A stretch of 64,000 nucleotides of DNA from Lachnospiraceae bacterium (GTDB taxonomy: Bacteria > Bacillota > Clostridia > Lachnospirales > Lachnospiraceae): assembly GCA_024690825.1 (NCBI GenBank), contig JAILOK010000104.1, positions 1 through 64,000 of the forward strand, given 5' to 3'. The number at the start of each line of letters is the position of its first letter. Within the stretch, counting starts at the first letter, position 1. This document shows, in pieces, positions 35,661 to 43,683 of the stretch. Under the pieces are notes generated by a model. The model was not told where the DNA came from. It did not search any database and worked only from the letters and a program-made list of their open reading frames with translations. The position numbers and the translations under genes are program-made.

Positions 35661-36969
35661 TGGGCTTAAGGAAAAAAAGGAAAAACTGGCCCTGGTGGGC
35701 TTGGGTTATGTCGGCATGCCGATAGCGGTAGCCTTTGCCCGACATTTTGATGTGATCGGATTCGACATGAATTCGGAAAAGATAAATAAATACAGATCAG
35801 GGATCGATCCCACGAATGAAGTGGGTGATGAGGAGATCAGAAATACGACGGTGGATTTTACCGATGATGAAAGGCGTCTTTCGGAAGCGCGTTTTATCAT
35901 AGTAGCGGTGCCGACTCCGGTAAACCAGGATAAGACACCGGACTTAAAGCCTGTTGAAGGCGCAAGCCATACCGTTGGAAGGAACCTGAAGCAGGGGTCG
36001 ATCGTTGTTTATGAATCCACGGTTTATCCGGGAGTTACGGAGGATGTATGCATTCCGATACTTGAGGCGGAATCCGGACTGAAATGCGGTGTCGATTTTA
36101 AGGTCGGGTATTCTCCCGAGCGCATCAATCCCGGAGATAAGGTTCACCGTCTGGAAAACATCAAAAAGATAGTGTCCGGAATGGATGATGAGTCTCTTGA
36201 GATAATCGCCTCGGTTTATGAAACGGTTATAAAGGCAGGCGTGCACAGGGCAGGCTCCATCAGGGTCGCGGAGGCCGCAAAGGTCGTTGAAAATTCCCAG
36301 AGGGATATCAATATCGCCTTTATCAATGAACTTGCCATGGCCTTTGACCGTATGGGGATAGATACAACCGAGGTGATCGAAGCGATGAATACCAAATGGA
36401 ATGCGCTTGGTTTCAGACCCGGACTTGTCGGAGGCCACTGCATAGGTGTCGATCCGTATTACTTTGTTTATGAAGCGGAAAAGCGCGGGTATCATTCACA
36501 GATAATCTCTTCCGGAAGACGCATCAATGATGATATGCCTTCCTTTATCGCTGAAAAGGTCATAAAGCAGCTTGTCCTGTCAGGAAAGAGAGTCCGGACA
36601 TCAAAGGTTGTTTTTCTCGGTGCCACCTTTAAGGAGAATTGTCCGGATGTCAGGAATTCCAAGATAATGGAGGTTGTTTCGGCTCTGTCTGAATATGAGA
36701 TCAAACCAAGGATCACGGATCCGAAAGCCGACCCTGAAGATGTGAAGGAAACCTACGGATATGAGCTGACGGATATAGATGAAATAAATGATGCCGACTG
36801 TCTCATACTGGGTGTTGCCCATGATGAATACAGAAAAATGGGTCTTTCCGGCTGTGACAGGCTTTTTGACAGATCTCTTAAAAACAGTGAAAAGGTCATC
36901 ATAGACATTAAGAGCGTTCTGGATAAAAAAGAGGTAGAAAGAAATGGATACTCCTACTGGAGGCTCTGA
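35647..36969 (+). CDS. UDP-HexNAc 6-dehydrogenase (TviB/WbpA/WecC type)
   Basis: This encodes a 440-residue nucleotide-sugar dehydrogenase: ALVGLGYVGMPIAVAFA (NAD site), VPTPVNQDKTPDL, YSPERINPGDK, and the catalytic Cys265 in GGHCIGVDPYYF. The PERI-N-PGD signature is typical of the Vi-antigen TviB group, which oxidises UDP-GlcNAc or UDP-GalNAc to the uronic acid. This would supply an acidic sugar for the second repeat unit. A UDP-glucose dehydrogenase of the other group lies at 42373. Confidence 0.9.
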   Translation: MRLFDGLKEKKEKLALVGLGYVGMPIAVAFARHFDVIGFDMNSEKINKYRSGIDPTNEVGDEEIRNTTVDFTDDERRLSEARFIIVAVPTPVNQDKTPDLKPVEGASHTVGRNLKQGSIVVYESTVYPGVTEDVCIPILEAESGLKCGVDFKVGYSPERINPGDKVHRLENIKKIVSGMDDESLEIIASVYETVIKAGVHRAGSIRVAEAAKVVENSQRDINIAFINELAMAFDRMGIDTTEVIEAMNTKWNALGFRPGLVGGHCIGVDPYYFVYEAEKRGYHSQIISSGRRINDDMPSFIAEKVIKQLVLSGKRVRTSKVVFLGATFKENCPDVRNSKIMEVVSALSEYEIKPRITDPKADPEDVKETYGYELTDIDEINDADCLILGVAHDEYRKMGLSGCDRLFDRSLKNSEKVIIDIKSVLDKKEVERNGYSYWRL

Positions 36970-38410
36970 CAATAAAAAAGGAACCCGGGCTTTCAACGGG
37001 TTTCTTTCATATTTTTACGGTAATTTCGTGGTTCTCATCCTGGGATTCATCCAGACTCCGATCGTTACCAGACTCATGTCAACCGATGAATTCGGAAGAA
37101 CAGGAATGTACGAGACAGCCGTCACGATCATCTATATTTTTGCCGTCATGGGTCTCGACCAGGCATATATCAGATATTATTACTCGGACGGAGCGGACAG
37201 AAAAAGCCTTCTTTTTAAATGTCTGATGCCTTCCGTCCTCATCGTTTCGGCGATCGCTGTCATATACTGCTTTAATGCGGGGATGATAAACGGATTTCTT
37301 TTTGGCAAAAGCGGCGCCGATATCACCGCTCTTGTCGTGATCTATGCTCTCATTTCGGTCTTTGAGAGATTCTTTTTTCTTGACATCAGGATGCAGCAGA
37401 ACGGGAAGCTGTATTCAAACATAAATATAGCCCAGAAGGTTCTCGCACTGCTTACCATAGTTGTTTCCTGGTATTTTCTCGGCAATGACTTCAGAGTCGG
37501 ACTTTATGCGCTGGCGGTGCCCTGGGGGATAACGACGGTGTTTATCATCATAAGATATTTCCGTATCGCAGGCTCATCCAAAGGGAATTTGGGAGATGCT
37601 CCTTCTTACGGTGAACTGTTAAAATACGGCACACCGTTCATTATGGTACTGCTCATGGAATGGCTGCTGTCATCCTGTGACAGGCTGGCACTGCGTACAT
37701 TTTCGGATTTTGACGAGCTTGGGATCTATACCAGCGCCATGAAGATCATCGTGCTTCTTCTGACATTCAAGAATACCTTCATAGCCTACTGGTCGCCGGT
37801 TGCCATGGAACGGTTTGAAAAGAATGACATGGAGGATAATAAAAGATTCTTCAGGTCCGCATACGATCTTACACAGTTTCTGTGTGTATTTGCTGCCACC
37901 GGACTGATACTGTTTCGGAGAGTCATCGTACTGCTTCTGGGACCCGATTACAGAGGGGCGGAAAGAATGATACCTTTTCTCACGCTTATGCCTGTCTTTG
38001 CGATGCTTTTTGAGATCAGGGTTCAGAGTATAAAGTATTCCAAAAAAAATCTCTATCTGAATCTGGCTTCGCTTTTTGCCATAATCATAAATATTGCCGG
38101 GAATACGGTCCTGGTTCCCGTGTTGGGCGGAGTCGGAGCTTCGGTGACTACAGGGATATCGTATCTTGTTTATTTTGCAGCCGGATCGTTTTTGGGCGAA
38201 AGATGTATTAAAATAGGATATGGTTTTAAGAAGACTGCTGTTTATACTGTCATGCTGTTTTTGTACTGCGTTGCCGCAACGGCAGATACAGGCATATGGG
38301 CCGAAGTGGGAGCGGGGATCCTGATTCTGGTATCGGCTGCATTTATCGACAGAAAGGTTTTGGAGATCTGTATCGGTTATGTCAAAGGTTTCGTCAAACA
38401 CAATAATTAA
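36944..38410 (+). CDS. second Wzx-type flippase
   Basis: This encodes a 488-residue protein of about 14 helices (GFLSYFYGNFVVLILGFIQT at the first helix, LLSSCDRLALRTFSD in the middle), in the PST/MOP superfamily. It is distinct from the flippase at 26758. It overlaps the dehydrogenase gene by 26 bp and probably exports the repeat unit begun by the large initiating enzyme at 31294. Confidence 0.88.
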   Translation: MDTPTGGSDNKKGTRAFNGFLSYFYGNFVVLILGFIQTPIVTRLMSTDEFGRTGMYETAVTIIYIFAVMGLDQAYIRYYYSDGADRKSLLFKCLMPSVLIVSAIAVIYCFNAGMINGFLFGKSGADITALVVIYALISVFERFFFLDIRMQQNGKLYSNINIAQKVLALLTIVVSWYFLGNDFRVGLYALAVPWGITTVFIIIRYFRIAGSSKGNLGDAPSYGELLKYGTPFIMVLLMEWLLSSCDRLALRTFSDFDELGIYTSAMKIIVLLLTFKNTFIAYWSPVAMERFEKNDMEDNKRFFRSAYDLTQFLCVFAATGLILFRRVIVLLLGPDYRGAERMIPFLTLMPVFAMLFEIRVQSIKYSKKNLYLNLASLFAIIINIAGNTVLVPVLGGVGASVTTGISYLVYFAAGSFLGERCIKIGYGFKKTAVYTVMLFLYCVAATADTGIWAEVGAGILILVSAAFIDRKVLEICIGYVKGFVKHNN

Positions 38411-39089
38411 GATCATATTTACCGTCGTAACTGCCGGCGCGCTGCTTTTGAATGCCAAAAGCCTTATGGGAGAATTTCAGGACAGAGTAGCGCTTTACAG
38501 GCCCGGGTTTTCAAACCAGACTACATACATGCCCCAATTTCTTGAAGACGGCAGATATCCGGATGCGCTGCTTCGGGCTCTGATAAGGGATAAGGAGGTT
38601 TCCGTATGGGCTGATTTCAGTCCTTACATTAACTATCCGTCGCACGGACATGATCATTCGGATGACCCTGCCATCGATACATTTTTTTCAAATGAGTACT
38701 ACAGTGACAATAACTACGGACTGTTTTTCAAAAAATACTCGAAGACGGGGGTTGTGGATGAGACACTTCCATCTCCGAAAAAAGTCAGTCAGGCTAAAAT
38801 CGGTAAGATCAGGGACAGGCAGTTTGTATTCTGCGGAAATACCCCGGATATGGAAAGGTATATCTTTCTTCTTAACGAGGATCCGGAGTATGTGAATTCC
38901 TATTTTCATTATTCCTATTTTTATTATTCCTGTGTGGAGGAAGAGGCGTTGAGGGATTATTTCAGGCTCTATATCGCGGATGAGGATATTGAAAATGCGC
39001 AAAGCCTTGTCGCGATCTGGGATGACCATGAAAATCTCTATGTCATGAGCAGGGATTTTTATGAACGGAATATGTCGGATTATTTTTAG
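38379..39089 (+). CDS. hypothetical protein with one N-terminal membrane helix
   Basis: This encodes a 236-residue protein that I do not recognise. A single hydrophobic segment (IIKIIFTVVTAGALLL, about 10-25) would leave some 200 residues outside the membrane. That part is rich in Tyr, Asp and His (YPSHGHDHSDDP; EDPEYVNSYFHYSYFYYS). It overlaps the flippase gene by 32 bp and precedes a polytopic membrane protein by 14 bp. It resembles the soluble tail domains of large membrane glycosyltransferases, and may be such a domain encoded separately; that is a guess. Confidence 0.6.
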   Translation: MSKVSSNTIIKIIFTVVTAGALLLNAKSLMGEFQDRVALYRPGFSNQTTYMPQFLEDGRYPDALLRALIRDKEVSVWADFSPYINYPSHGHDHSDDPAIDTFFSNEYYSDNNYGLFFKKYSKTGVVDETLPSPKKVSQAKIGKIRDRQFVFCGNTPDMERYIFLLNEDPEYVNSYFHYSYFYYSCVEEEALRDYFRLYIADEDIENAQSLVAIWDDHENLYVMSRDFYERNMSDYF

Positions 39090-39103
39090 ATAAGGCCGGG
39101 ATC

Positions 39104-40618
39104 ATGGATATTAACAGACTTTTATCGACAGTTTCATCCGGTTATTATGTATCGCAGGTGCTTACCATAGTTTTTCTGTGTGCCCTGGGTTATGTATTAA
39201 TATGGGCATTCTGCGCAAAAACTGACAGAATAAGGACTGTACTGCTGTCTTTTCCTGCAGGGCTGTCATTTTACTGTGTCGTGATCTATACGATGCTGGT
39301 CATAAATATAAGGATTTCGGTGCCAGGACTTATCCTTACGGCATTATCTGTCTTTATATCGGCGGCAGCGGGATTAAGCCTTTACAGGAAGAAAAGATCA
39401 GGGGTGTATCTGCCGGATCCGAAGGCTTTTAATAAAAAGGATCTCCTGATACTTACAGCGGGAAGCACAGTTCTGGCCTGCATCGCGGCAAGCGGTCTTT
39501 TGTCGGTGGGCCTTGATAATGACTCGTATTATTATTTTTCCACTTATCCTCAGATGATCATACATAACGGGTGCTTAAAGTATGAATTTGACGTGCTGCT
39601 TACCGATGTCGGACCGGTTGCAGCCGTGATAAACACTCTTCCCTTTGTTTTCGGGTTTTCAAATACATACGGTATACAGCATTTTCTGAATTTTACATTT
39701 CTGATCATTTTTTCATACATTTTGTTTTTCGAGCTTAAAGAGAAGGAACTTTCAGTGCGTATAAGAGGCGTGATCTCCGGCACGGCAGCGGTCTTTCTTG
39801 CAACATGTCCCGCCTACCTTACCACTGCCAAGTGGATCATGGCAGGAGATTATTTTATGGTTTTCTTCTTCCTTCTGGCATATTTCGGATACAGGGATAC
39901 AAAGGATAAGGAAATCGACATGGCTCCGGTCCTTGCGCTCTTTGCCTTCATGGTGACGATGGTACGCCAGGAGGGGCCGGTGATGATCGCTTTTCTCAGT
40001 GTCTGTTTCTGTATTCTTGAGGTTAAAGGACGTCGGATCGCTCTTTTGTATATTTTACCTGCCTTTCTGGCTGCCGGATTATATTATCTGAGAATATTTG
40101 TATTCATAAATGTGAGACCTCTGTATGCTTTTCTGACGAGGCAGAAGGCAGTTCTCATACTTGCCATGCTCCTTGCTGCAGGCATGGGAGTCCTTACGGT
40201 AAAAACCAAAGTGTTTGAAGGCATTCAGAAAAAACTTAAATTATTCATAATACTGGGAGTGATCCTTTTAAACCTTGCAATGCTTGCAGTAAACAGTGAA
40301 AGATACCTGACAAACCTTTATATGTTCTTTATGAATGTAAGGCTGAGAAACGGATGGGGTTATTTTGGATTTGTGTTCTTTATATTTATCGTTCTGAGTG
40401 TTTTATATGCCGTCATTCAAAAAGATAAGGAAATATCATTTTTTGATGTCCTTATGATCGGATATATCCTTATCTCGGTATGTGCCGCATGGGGAAGAGG
40501 AGATCATCTGCGGCTCGGAACCGGAGATTCCGGGAACAGGGTGATGCTTACATCGGTGCCGGTCATCGTGTTTGCCATGACGATGCGAGCGGGAAAGATC
40601 ATCGGCGTACAAAAATAG
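39104..40618 (+). CDS. polytopic membrane protein, possible Wzy polymerase or GT-C transferase
   Basis: This encodes a 504-residue protein with about 12 hydrophobic segments. After helices 1-4 comes SVGLDNDSYYYFSTYPQM, an acidic loop like the first extracytoplasmic loop of GT-C enzymes. No family signature is certain. As the only large membrane protein between the second flippase and the reverse-strand gene, it is a candidate for the polymerase of this repeat unit. Its last 20 bp overlap the 3' end of the convergent gene. Confidence 0.6.
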   Translation: MDINRLLSTVSSGYYVSQVLTIVFLCALGYVLIWAFCAKTDRIRTVLLSFPAGLSFYCVVIYTMLVINIRISVPGLILTALSVFISAAAGLSLYRKKRSGVYLPDPKAFNKKDLLILTAGSTVLACIAASGLLSVGLDNDSYYYFSTYPQMIIHNGCLKYEFDVLLTDVGPVAAVINTLPFVFGFSNTYGIQHFLNFTFLIIFSYILFFELKEKELSVRIRGVISGTAAVFLATCPAYLTTAKWIMAGDYFMVFFFLLAYFGYRDTKDKEIDMAPVLALFAFMVTMVRQEGPVMIAFLSVCFCILEVKGRRIALLYILPAFLAAGLYYLRIFVFINVRPLYAFLTRQKAVLILAMLLAAGMGVLTVKTKVFEGIQKKLKLFIILGVILLNLAMLAVNSERYLTNLYMFFMNVRLRNGWGYFGFVFFIFIVLSVLYAVIQKDKEISFFDVLMIGYILISVCAAWGRGDHLRLGTGDSGNRVMLTSVPVIVFAMTMRAGKIIGVQK

Positions 40619-42257
40619 TACAGCAAGAGGTTTCTGTTTTTTCGTAAGAACTGTTCAGCAGATTTGCAAAGGATCCGTTAAATTCATTCTCGTTCGGAGC
40701 AGGATCTGCTTCTATATCCCCGCATGAATCATAGGAACCCACATCAGCGTTCAGGACAAAAACAAGGTCGGGAGTCCGCTCGGGATATAACACAAGAAAT
40801 TCTGCCAGTCTTTCACTTCCGACCGGGTTTCTCCAGGTCGAAGGCGCCGCCACTCTTTTTTCCGAAGCAAGATATCCCCAGGGCAGAAGCTTTGAAAAGA
40901 GTACATATCCGTCATTTTCCGAATATCTGTTTATATCTTCAAGAACTGACATATAGGTGTCATGGTGTTCGTCTGTTGTCAGAAGACCGAGGGCCGGGCC
41001 TTCGGTGATCCTTGTGTCCAGCCTGGTTAACGGCGCATCACGGTAAACATTGATAAATCTTAAGGCGGCGGTCTGCATCAGAAAGAAGGACAGCGTAAAG
41101 ATCAGTGCCGGACGCACCAGATCGTCGTGTTCTCCGTAAAAATCAAAGATAAAGAGTATCCCGGCAGCGCAGGCTATGCCGTGTCCGATCGAAAGAACAT
41201 ACAGTTCCCCGTTTGAGGAATAGCTGTAGGTCATTGAGACTATGAGTCCTCCGAGAAACAGGGAAACGAAAGTCTTAATATCCTTTTTTTCGCACATGAA
41301 AAAGAGAGGGGCCGCAAACAGGGCAAGAGCAGTGTTCATATAGCCTGTATGACCGAAGGACAGAAAGCAGAAATACAAAAACAGCACAAAATCTGCCGCA
41401 AATATCCAGGGGATAAGCTTCTTAAATCTTGCAGCGACCAGTCCGAGCGCGGAAAGGACAAATGATAAATACCACAGAGGACCGTATACATCGGTAACGG
41501 AATTAAAGAATTTTTTGAAGGGAGCAACAAGGCTTGTCTGATGTTCATCATCAGAAAGGACATATGGAAGAAATCTGAAAAGATTCTCCACGCTGTTTCC
41601 CGAAACATACAGATACAGCACAAACAGCCCAAGAGCCGCGGCCATCCCGAGTGCGGAGAAAATAAGCAGAGACCTCAGATCCTTTTTCTTAAAAGAGAAT
41701 ACAAGCAAAGTAAGCCACAACAGGATAACTCCTATGCAAAGCGAAGGCAGGGCAAGAACGGAAAGGGCCAGGAAAAAGCCGCCCGCAGTCTGACAGATCT
41801 TTCCCTGTTCCATAAAAAGTATCATCGCGAACACAAAGAATTCAAAGGACATCGTATAGTATGAAAGGGCCGCTATACTAAGATGAGCGTAAAAAAGCAT
41901 GAAAAGCGCCATGGCAAGACCGGCAGCCGTACCGGATCTTTTTTTTATTATCTGAAAGGTGATGAATGATAACAAAAGAGTGATGACAACATAAAGGATC
42001 CTGAAATACAGGATGATCCCCGAAGTTCCACCCGATATGGTGACAAAAGCCGCATAGAAGGGGAGGAGGATGAGAGAGGAAAGCTGTGTCGGGAACCAGT
42101 CATGAACAAATATCAGATCGCCCTCAAACAGCCTCTTTGCAGTGGAGATGTAAAAGGGCTCATCAGAGGAACAGAATCCGAAAAAAGCGCGTATGATAAG
42201 GCAGACCGCGCAAAGGGAAAGTATGATATAGGGTATGCAGGTTCTCTTCTTTTCCAT
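40599..42257 (-). CDS. GT-C-like membrane glycosyltransferase, the only reverse-strand gene in the glycan locus
   Basis: This encodes a 552-residue protein with about 11-12 membrane helices and a soluble C-terminal part from about 430. After the first helix comes FCSSDEPFYISTAKRLFEGD, an acidic D-E motif as in GT-C enzymes that use lipid-phosphate-linked sugars. It would modify a glycan on the outer face. It converges on the preceding gene with a 20-bp tail-to-tail overlap, so neither has room for a separate terminator. No Shine-Dalgarno is visible before the ATG, and a possible -10 lies only 6-11 bp upstream, so its mRNA may be leaderless. Confidence 0.7.
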   Translation of the reverse strand: MEKKRTCIPYIILSLCAVCLIIRAFFGFCSSDEPFYISTAKRLFEGDLIFVHDWFPTQLSSLILLPFYAAFVTISGGTSGIILYFRILYVVITLLLSFITFQIIKKRSGTAAGLAMALFMLFYAHLSIAALSYYTMSFEFFVFAMILFMEQGKICQTAGGFFLALSVLALPSLCIGVILLWLTLLVFSFKKKDLRSLLIFSALGMAAALGLFVLYLYVSGNSVENLFRFLPYVLSDDEHQTSLVAPFKKFFNSVTDVYGPLWYLSFVLSALGLVAARFKKLIPWIFAADFVLFLYFCFLSFGHTGYMNTALALFAAPLFFMCEKKDIKTFVSLFLGGLIVSMTYSYSSNGELYVLSIGHGIACAAGILFIFDFYGEHDDLVRPALIFTLSFFLMQTAALRFINVYRDAPLTRLDTRITEGPALGLLTTDEHHDTYMSVLEDINRYSENDGYVLFSKLLPWGYLASEKRVAAPSTWRNPVGSERLAEFLVLYPERTPDLVFVLNADVGSYDSCGDIEADPAPNENEFNGSFANLLNSSYEKTETSCCTIFVRR

Positions 42258-42263
42258 ACGAAC

Positions 42264-42310
42264 AGATTATCAAATGAAATGTGGCAAATCAAGCCAAATG
42301 ATGGTACACT
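42264..42310. promoter_or_regulatory. possible divergent promoter region
   Basis: Plus strand: TGGTACACT (42302-42310, an extended -10) with weak TGGCAA (42282-42287) 17 bp before it. Minus strand: TTGATT (42287-42292), a 17-bp spacer and TAATCT (42264-42269). The two would overlap and could compete. Confidence 0.4.
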
Positions 42311-42372
42311 GATATGTATGGAAAATATGAAAAAATCCGGACTGCTATGTGAAGATGAGAGGAAATGATGCC

Positions 42373-43683
42373 ATGAAGGTTGCGGTGGCGGGAACAGGAT
42401 ATGTCGGACTGGTGACGGGTGTATGTCTGGCGGAAAACGGACATGATGTTACCTGTGTTGATGTGGATGAAAACAAGATAAAGATGATGCAGGAGGGTAA
42501 ATCTCCGATATATGAGCCCGGGCTGCAGGAGCTTATGACGAAAAATATCGGCAGGCTTACCTTTACCACGGACCATGCCAAAGCATACCGGGATGCTGAG
42601 ATCATTTTCATAGGTGTCGGCACTCCCGAAAAAAAGGACGGATCAGCAAACTTAAGCTATGTGTTTGCTGCGGCTGAAGAGATAGCGCAGAACGCCGAAA
42701 AAGAGTGTGTTGTGGTCATCAAATCTACGGTCCCCATCGGCACGAATGACAGGGTTGAAAATGCGATAAATGAAAAAAGTGCGGGACGGGTAAAGATCCA
42801 TGTGGCCTCAAATCCGGAATTTCTTTCACAGGGTACGGCGGTCAGGGATACTCTTCATGCTTCAAGGATCGTAATAGGTGTTGAGGATGATTTTTCGAGG
42901 GAAAAACTCCTGTCTCTTTATAAGGGGCTTGATGCGCCGGTGGTTGTGACTAACAGGCGTTCGGCGGAAATGATAAAATATGCCTCAAATGATTTCCTGG
43001 CGCTGAAGATATCCTATATCAATGAGATAGCAAATCTGTGCGAAGCGATCGGGGCCGATATAAAGGATGTTGCAAAGGGAATGAGTTATGACGCGCGTAT
43101 AGGCGACAAATTCCTGAATGCCGGCATCGGCTACGGCGGTTCATGTTTTCCGAAAGATACGAAAGCCTTAAGCTGGCTTGCGACATTTAACGATCATGAG
43201 ATAAAGACCGTAAAGGCTGCAATAGAGGTAAATGAAAACCAGAAGCTCCTGCCGGTAAAAAAGGCCGCGAGATATTTTAATGATATGCGGGGTATTACAG
43301 CGGCCGTGCTGGGTCTGACCTTTAAGCCCGGCACCGATGACTTGAGGGAGGCGCCCTCGCTTGTGACGGTACCGATACTTATCGATGACGGCGTGAAGAT
43401 AAGAGCCTGGGATCCGGTGGGTGTTTCAAATTTCAGGAAACAGGTGCCTGAAGGCGTGGAATACTTTGATACAGTTGAGGAGACGCTTAAGGGCGCGGAT
43501 GTATGTTTCATTTTTACGGAGTGGCCGGAGGTTTTAAATCTTGACCCGTCGTTGTTTGTTTCTTTGATGAAAAACCCTGTCGTGATAGATGGCAGGAACT
43601 GTTTTGATGCAGAAAAGATCGCTTCCGTTAAAGGCATGGTATATGACAGCATCGGACGGGCGGTCATTGATACGAGATCATGA
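42373..43683 (+). CDS. ugd: UDP-glucose 6-dehydrogenase
   Basis: This encodes a 436-residue protein: VAVAGTGYVGLVTGVCLAEN (NAD site), the IGVGTPEKKDGSANL loop, VIKSTVPIGTNDR, NPEFLSQGTAVRD, and Cys258 in GIGYGGSCFPKDTKAL. It makes UDP-glucuronate. The start is ATG 42373 with GAGAGGA nine bases upstream; a GTG at 42349 is an in-frame alternative without a ribosome binding site. It is the first plus-strand gene after the reversed one, so it probably has its own promoter. Confidence 0.92.
   Translation: MKVAVAGTGYVGLVTGVCLAENGHDVTCVDVDENKIKMMQEGKSPIYEPGLQELMTKNIGRLTFTTDHAKAYRDAEIIFIGVGTPEKKDGSANLSYVFAAAEEIAQNAEKECVVVIKSTVPIGTNDRVENAINEKSAGRVKIHVASNPEFLSQGTAVRDTLHASRIVIGVEDDFSREKLLSLYKGLDAPVVVTNRRSAEMIKYASNDFLALKISYINEIANLCEAIGADIKDVAKGMSYDARIGDKFLNAGIGYGGSCFPKDTKALSWLATFNDHEIKTVKAAIEVNENQKLLPVKKAARYFNDMRGITAAVLGLTFKPGTDDLREAPSLVTVPILIDDGVKIRAWDPVGVSNFRKQVPEGVEYFDTVEETLKGADVCFIFTEWPEVLNLDPSLFVSLMKNPVVIDGRNCFDAEKIASVKGMVYDSIGRAVIDTRS

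Noticed and set aside
40599-42257. Invertible (phase-variable) segment
   Set aside because: No matching inverted repeats were noticed at the borders and no invertase gene is present in the window.
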